NCBI GenBank assembly: GCA_002633005.1
Contig: NMRA01000607.1
Location: forward strand, 62,001 to 126,000
Length of the DNA stretch: 64,000 nt
Source of the DNA: Phoronis australis
Taxonomy: Eukaryota > Phoronida > Phoronidae
Direction of reading: 5' to 3'
Shown: positions 57,801 to 64,000 of the stretch, one piece after another
How positions within the stretch are numbered: the stretch's first letter is position 1
Layout of the letters: every line of letters begins with the position of its first letter
The notes under the pieces: generated by a model
What the model saw: the letters and a program-made list of their open reading frames with translations, nothing else
Database searches by the model: none
Told to the model about the DNA's origin: nothing
Translations under genes and position numbers: made by a program

Positions 57801-60800
57801 TGAAGATGATGGCGGTGATGAAAACAAGGATGGTGATGATGTTGACAGTCGTGATGGTAAAGTTTGTCATGATGATGGCGGTGATGATGATGATGCACAC
57901 GATAATGATGATGGTTTAGATATAATGATCATGATGAAGATGATGATGGTGCTGGTGATGGTAATCACGATGGTGACGGTGGTTGTGGTGGTGGTGGAAG
58001 TATAAATAATAACAGTAAGATGATGCTCTGTTAAAGGTTAAGTTCAATTATAGAGTGCATTAAAACCACACGAAAATTACCTGTTTGCAAGAGCTGTCTG
58101 CTGAATTTTTGACACACTCGAAGAGTGACCCGTCCGTTGAAAGGAAAACTTCCAGTGATCTTACCCACTGATTCGTATTGCTTCTACCCTGGAATCAGAA
58201 GTAAAAAATTAAGAGACACATATAAATGGCGTTTGCGCAATGAGGCAGGTCGCACCTTCAGGAAAGTTCGTGTCTTGTACATGGTGGCAACAATGCCAAC
58301 ATGATAAGTACTACCGTTCGCCTCGCCATTAGGTCCATGGGTGTGTTTACGGAACTACGCTGATATGGCGCATGTGCCAATATGCGATCCACTTGGGTAA
58401 AAAGGCCCCGCCGTAACACGGTATGCAAAGAACCTTATAGGGGTTTAAATTCGAAACTTGGGCAAACGCTCCAATATGCGAACGACTTGGGTAAAAAGGG
58501 CCTATTTTGGACACAGGCCCATAGACATAAAAAACGCGGTAGAACGATACCTTTCTGCAGTCAAAATAGCTTATAAACATGCATAAGGTATGTACACGGT
58601 ATGTCAATAAAACAATTACACTACAGATGTCATTGTTCGTGATAATACATGAAACAATAAAACTCAGCTGTACAAATAGCGGTGCATAAAACTAGTAACC
58701 AACGCTCCTATTGAACACAAGGCAAAAGTCGGAAATTAAAGGAATACGAGGTCATCTTAGTATGAAATATATATCTACCCCATAGACACGCCAAATGTGT
58801 TATTTGAGCGATCAAAAATATCGTAACATTTCTAGTCTCACATTTTCTGTCCTTGAAAATGCGCTTTAGATCAACATTAAATTATTTTTGAAAACTTAAA
58901 TTGAGTGCTGCTTTGGTGGGTAAAAATGGATTCAAAAAGGTAAATAAAACCCATGTGCTCCATACCGACCTAACATAGAAACAAAAGGGTCGACGAAGGT
59001 TGATATGAGCCCACCGTGTGAATCGCATTACACGTACAGCGCATATAGAAGGAATGATTACCATTATAGCCTTCAGGGGGCGCATAGCAAGCCAGCAATG
59101 CTCTCCGTACAAGGAAACGCCTGCCTAATGACAAATTTCATTCTAGGTTTAAATAGAAGTCATAAATAAAACGAAAATCTGTTGTTGCACATTGTTACAC
59201 GTAGAGTGTACAACAACGTACAGGGTAAGCTGGCTCACTGTAGCAACAACAGACCTTTTCCCCAATTACCTTTGTTGCGGTTGCCGTGACAACCCAGTCA
59301 AGGCCGAGGTCAACTTGGACATAGTCACTAGGGTCACTTAAGGTTGCCGAGCACCACGCAATCCCATTGAAGGGTACTTGTACTGTAGTGCAATGACTGT
59401 GGAATGATGATGACGTGAATGCGCTGGTGGGAAGGCTGTGTAAGTTACGCGGTAGTTCACCTACAAAAATAATAGACGAATATCAAAGATATTAAGTATA
59501 AAATAACCAAGCTACAGGATGAACGGTCAAAAGGTTTATTAAACATTTTAAAAAGCCACACCTGAAAGCTAAAGCAAGGCTGAGGTTTTAATTCGTAATC
59601 GTTAATACATTAATAAACGTTATTGGGTGAAGTCGAAGGCTTAATGCTATGGCGTGTTCAGTAGAGGACGCTGTGCTGCTAACAAATGCACAGCGTGCGG
59701 AACAGTGACGAATGCGCACTCGTTGAGTCAGGATCGCGCTTAGTGTTTCCCATAACCATGTGTATGAACTTCAAGTGTGCAATATTTGCCAAACAGGTGG
59801 AAGTTAAACTTGATAAAACCCAGGTTAGTCAGATAATGTAAACACAACCTTAAGTTTTCTCCTCCCCACTAAATTGGCAATAAATGATTTGACAACTAGC
59901 ACGGCTTGATCTGCTGGCATTTCACAACTTCAAGTAACACGACGGTCGGTGAGAATGGATGGCGCGTGGCAGTACATAGACTATGAACAAAACGAATACG
60001 CAGAATACTGTAAGCTCCTGCAGCACAACGTTTATCGAAACCTCGCCAATCTAACATTCTTCAAAAAGGACAAATGAATAGAAATGCTTGCAGAAAACCC
60101 ACGAACTATTTTCCGGTCAAAATATAACTGGATAAGTTTTAGTTTTCTTGACACACCAATACCTGCGCCAATGCCTTTTGTCTTCATTTCCGTCCTCTTC
60201 AATGAGTATTGGTAACCCTTGAACGTCAACCAGTTGACGCCGTCCGCGAAAGAGTTGTGAGGGCCGTTTAGGTAAAGACCGTTAAGGTTGGACCTGTGGC
60301 AAAAATTATACCACCAGGCCCCTTTGAATTGTGTTGCGCAATTGGTAACACCTTCATCCTTAGTCGAAAATCGTTGGTTGTTATGGTACAACAAAGATTC
60401 ACCTAAAACGATTGTTTGCAGGTACAATAACAAGTACATGTAAAAACATTCGAATTAACTTGTTAATGCCAGTTCGACAACGGGTTCCTTAATGTTACCC
60501 CACATACAAACAGAAAGCACATGTACCGAGCCATTGGGAAGACCTCGGGTACTTTTGAACCTCAACATTCCTCTTGGAAGAGAACTTTCCCTGCGCAAGT
60601 CATGTGATATCTAAGCTGCATATGTGGGAGCATAAAAAGAGTTAAATTTAAATTCACGCTGTCAAAGACTTTCAGATAAAACTGCACTGTATTGGAAGAG
60701 ATGCCGCTTAGACATGATTTAAACACACGCACGACGAGGGGGTTTCATTCATGAAGAAATTGCAGGTTTTCGGGCCCCTTTAACGTTTAAAGCACACCTG

Positions 60801-62166
60801 ATTGTAAGTTTAGATTCTTTCTATATCGACCAAGCCTGCAAAATGTACATCGTATGTTGCTGGCTGTTTTGTTACATATACAACGGCCTGCATTAGTGTT
60901 TAAGTGATTGTGAGGTTTTATGTGAAGTACATGTACATGTACATGTATAGGGAGGCTGAGAACAGCACAGACAACGTCTTAAATACTGTTATTGTTTTGC
61001 ACTGATTTGGCGCAAGCTTACGTTTCTACTTTACCCGTTCACGAAATTGAAAATATTCTAGTTTTATAAACTGCAAATGTAACTGCCTGATCTTTGAATG
61101 ATTATCCACGAGACGGCGCCGTTGTCCAAAAGCTACGGAAAGGCTGCAGCTGAACGTGACTCCGTTACAAACTTGCATGTACTGACTATTGAATCAAAGG
61201 GTCATACTAGGCAAAAAGTGGGTTTTGCGCTGTTACGTTAACGCAACAATGTTGTTAAGCTACCTGCATCTCCCGAGTATCCGGCTACCGTGAGTTTGTA
61301 GAACGTGTCGGCAGAAGAAACGGCAAAGTTGTTGTATTTGGCAAACTTCGCATTGCCTTCAAAGTCTTGCATGTCCACTCGAAGTTCCATGGTTGACCCT
61401 TGACTCGTTAGACGATGGATGTTCTCGTTGCCTTCGAGCAAACAAAAAAACCAAAAGTTAAAATGTAACCACCTGTGCTCACCAAATATTTGCTTCAAGT
61501 TATTTCGCCCGCCATTGAAGTTTTAATTTCTGGTACTTATAAGGTTGTAAGTGCTCAAAAATTGCTTTGGGAAATTGTATATCTGAAAAACGAACTCCAG
61601 ACAGCTGACAGAAAAGTTCTGTGAAAAGACCTCATGGAATTTTTCTGACATCATTCCCAGACAACTCGAAGATACACAGAAATCAACACTGTAAATGCTG
61701 ACAATTTCTTTGTCATGTTTATAACTCTTTTCACTCATGTTTCAATGACACTTGAAGGGTGCAACCAGTTTGTTTTAGTTTACTACCTACCAGTGTTTGT
61801 CTATTATGGAAGTCCTAAGTGAAAAAATTGAAGGACACAAATTTCCTATTTAAGAATTAAAATTACCTCAGGACCAAAAATGAACTCAAATTCAGATTTT
61901 ATTTTGCCAGGACCTAATAATCTATCACGTCAAACCCAAAATTCAACACGTCGGGAAAGAAAATTTATCAACCCAGGACATAAAGTTTATCTTGCCAGGG
62001 CATAAAAATATCACGCCAGGACATGAAATTTCATGCCAGGACAAAATTTCATACAGGAAGACCACGTGACCATCCGAAAGCACGTGACGTGTGCGCCATT
62101 CCATTGAAGCAAGATGACTGAGATACATGTATGTAATCGGTTCACGAGTCCAAATGCATAGGCGGA

Positions 62167-62208
<42 letters not shown>

Positions 62209-63973
62209 TATGTGGTAATCAATTATAAGTCCTGACGCTATAATTGTGGGTCCTAACCTAATGAAATTTGTTCTTGAGTTGTTCTTCTTTAGTGAAAATA
62301 ATGTTTCGGTCTGTTTTCAATTCTTGAATGAGTGAAAAGTCTGTTTTTGGTTTTATTTTTTAGGCCCGCAGAGTAAAAGTAATGATTTGACATGTTTTAA
62401 ATCTTAAATAGAAAAATTGTGTCCTGGGATTTTTCCGCTTCGATATTCCACAGTTTATCCCCACATTGAAACCACTTACCTAACCAAAATTCTCCGTCTA
62501 AATTCCCGAAACCGGTCTTGTAACTTTCCCAATCAAGGTAAAAATCAACGCTTCCGTCCATTCGCTTTTGAAATACCTGGGAAGAACATACATGTATGTT
62601 CAAAAGATTTTTAAAGGTAAACTTTGATTTCAAGGCAATCGACAAAGCTGACAATTTGGAAATAGATTGATTCCAAAATATGACAGATCTCAAACTGGAG
62701 CTTTTAGTAGTGCTGCAAAAATGAATTCTACACATACAGGACTCCTCGGGTACATTTTAGCCTTATATTCCTTTCTGGGATGAAGTTGATCTGCACATGT
62801 GTAGGCTTCAATCATTCAGCAAATCATGTGACTTTAAATTGGAAAATGATTGGCCATCTACGCGCAACGTTCACTCCCTCGGAAAAAAATTGGGTGACGA
62901 AAATACCCGAGGTGTTCCGAATGATACTAAACTCGCAAAACTTGGTAAAAATGTATGAAAATTCCACGTACTGTCCAGCCTCCGCCGTCTGATTCCATGT
63001 CGCAGTAGACTCTCATTGGTCCTTTCTTGTCACTTGGTTTAATGACGTAGACTCCACTCTCAGTAGCACCTGCTTTGTAGATCGCCGCGCAGTCTGTAGG
63101 TAATACCGGTAGATTAAGACATCGACATTACCCTTCAATAATCGTTTTAATCGTGCATCAGAAACAAAATGCCACCGATTCTGTTACACACTGGCGACAC
63201 CTTTTGGTAGTACTTGGTAAGGATGTCCACTGTGCATACAGTATTACTACAACGAGTATTGTGTAGAAGCTCTGTGCTGGTGATGTATTGTAAAGTAAAG
63301 AAATTTGGACAAACTCTTGGCAGTACTGTTCATACAAAAAGCGTAGCTTCCAATGCCTGTCCACATAGCGCTTCGTCTGCAACACAGCTGCGCGTCGCCG
63401 CGACGACTAGTTGGAGCAACTCTACAGTACACATTTGGCGATTTGGTATTTACAGGCTTGGCAACTCGAAGATAGCTGAAACTTGACTGCCGCAGTTGAA
63501 CCATTGTGAAAGCCAGTAAGATCAATGAATTGGTTTGAAAGTCCCCGCTGTCACAGGAATTAGTCAAGGTTTTTAAAGGGGTGAAAAAAGAGACAAAGAC
63601 GTTGGAAGCGATATCCACCGAGCTAGTTACGCATGGGTGGGTAACATTTCAGAACCAATGTCAACGGCGTTATTTATTACTCAAATTGATTCTCTGTAAG
63701 ATTTTTAAGTATTGCCAGTTTTAAAGAAGAATTCTGGACTTTGAAACAATTCAAAATTGACTCCGGCAAAACTAAAGTCAGACATCTTTTTGCACGTGAT
63801 TCATGCACCGTCACGTTACTATCCATTCTATATATAAGTAGACGGGCGCGTGGTACGCACCAAAAATCACATTAACGCGCAAGTTTCTTTGAGAGGGCCA
63901 AACACTCTATAGGCACCACGACCCTAATGCACTTCTCCGGGTACTTACGGTCAGGGATTTGTGCGCATGCCTT
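54803..63973 (-). CDS. Secreted fibrinogen-like / F5/8C / five-TSR protein (5' end outside window)
   Basis: Extracellular adhesion or recognition protein. Exons on the minus strand, all in phase: 63973-63949 (25 nt, tentative), 63093-62972, 62576-62480, 61431-61264, 60402-60163, 59460-59270, 58188-58081, 57546-57408, 56911-56738, 56097-55945, 55369-54857 and 54828-54803 (stop TGA). A fibrinogen-like domain comes first ([69 protein letters not shown]). An F5/8 type C domain follows ([61 protein letters not shown]). Five TSRs follow, with the WxxWxxW C-mannosylation pattern ([44 protein letters not shown]). The first two TSRs are single phase 1-1 exons and the last three share one. There is no membrane anchor after the last TSR (ends CPHAMSLCQT). 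The signal peptide must lie right of base 64000. Many NxT/S sites suggest heavy N-glycosylation. Confidence 0.88.
57694..58000. repeat. GAT/GAC-rich trinucleotide tract in an intron of the FReD-TSR gene
   Basis: About 300 bp made almost entirely of GATGATGACGAC, GGTGATGATG and related triplets, interrupted but with strong strand asymmetry. Long open frames through it on both strands are artefacts of the three-base period. Confidence 0.85.
58378..58499 (+). repeat. Pair of 29-bp direct repeats, 93 bp apart
   Basis: CCAATATGCGA, a 3-base difference, then ACTTGGGTAAAAAGG occurs at 58378-58406 and 58471-58499. Both lie in an intron of the FReD-TSR gene. Confidence 0.75.
60928..60948. repeat. GTACAT microsatellite
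   Basis: Three and a half GTACAT units in a 21-bp, self-complementary run. TACATGTA-type words are also frequent elsewhere in the window (for example near 5645, 24000s and 62590). Confidence 0.8.
62171..62205 (+). repeat. 35-base poly-G run
   Basis: Thirty-five consecutive G after ATAGGCGGATTTA. The preceding bases match the GGCGGATTTA end of the family E-type repeats, so this is probably a G-rich transposon end that has expanded by slippage. The length may be affected by sequencing. Confidence 0.8.
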
Positions 63974-64000
63974 CTACAGTAGAAGTTGTTTACTGAATAA

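Noticed and set aside
57581-58005. ORFs of 112 and 118 codons rich in Met or Asp
   Set aside because: They are readings of the GAT/GAC trinucleotide tract, which stays open in several frames. The tract is in an intron of the minus-strand FReD-TSR gene.

Overview
The window is nuclear DNA from an animal. Genes have spliced exons with GT-AG borders, polyadenylation signals and tRNA genes, and they sit in AT-rich, transposon-littered intergenic sequence. The domain set (thrombospondin type 1 repeats with F5/8C and fibrinogen-like domains, a KSR-type pseudokinase, a vertebrate-like cytosolic AsnRS), the compact gene structure and the many short palindromic MITE-like repeats suggest a marine invertebrate, perhaps a deuterostome such as amphioxus or an acorn worm. 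The sequence alone does not fix the taxon.

Layout. (1) 163-6516, plus: the last eight exons of cytosolic asparaginyl-tRNA synthetase (NARS1). Its 5' part lies before the window, and a 503-bp TIR transposon with a 6-bp target duplication sits in one intron. (2) 11414-18684, minus: a divergent KSR-like pseudokinase whose canonical kinase residues are largely replaced. One upstream exon has an apparent one-base frameshift. (3) 18.7-46.8 kb: about 28 kb with no gene I can defend. It holds at least five MITE families, several minisatellites, inverted repeats and a foldback element. (4) 46797-47084: two tandem tRNA-Gly(GCC) genes inside a duplicated unit of about 217 bp. (5) 47963-52814: three intronless genes for small single-pass membrane proteins. 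Each has an N-terminal signal, a furin-like RRKR or RKRR site and a transmembrane segment, and each has a perfect TGACGTCA site within about 100 bp upstream of its ATG. A TTAA-flanked element with long inverted arms and a broken THAP-like gene is inserted between the first and second. (6) 54803-63973, minus: a secreted multidomain protein, fibrinogen-like domain then F5/8C then five TSRs, running off the right edge.

The genes do not form one pathway. The most interesting parts are the three-gene membrane-protein cluster with its shared promoter element, the FReD-F5/8C-TSR architecture, and the KSR-like protein that has lost its kinase signatures. Exon borders below were read by hand from splice sites and reading phase and have no transcript support.
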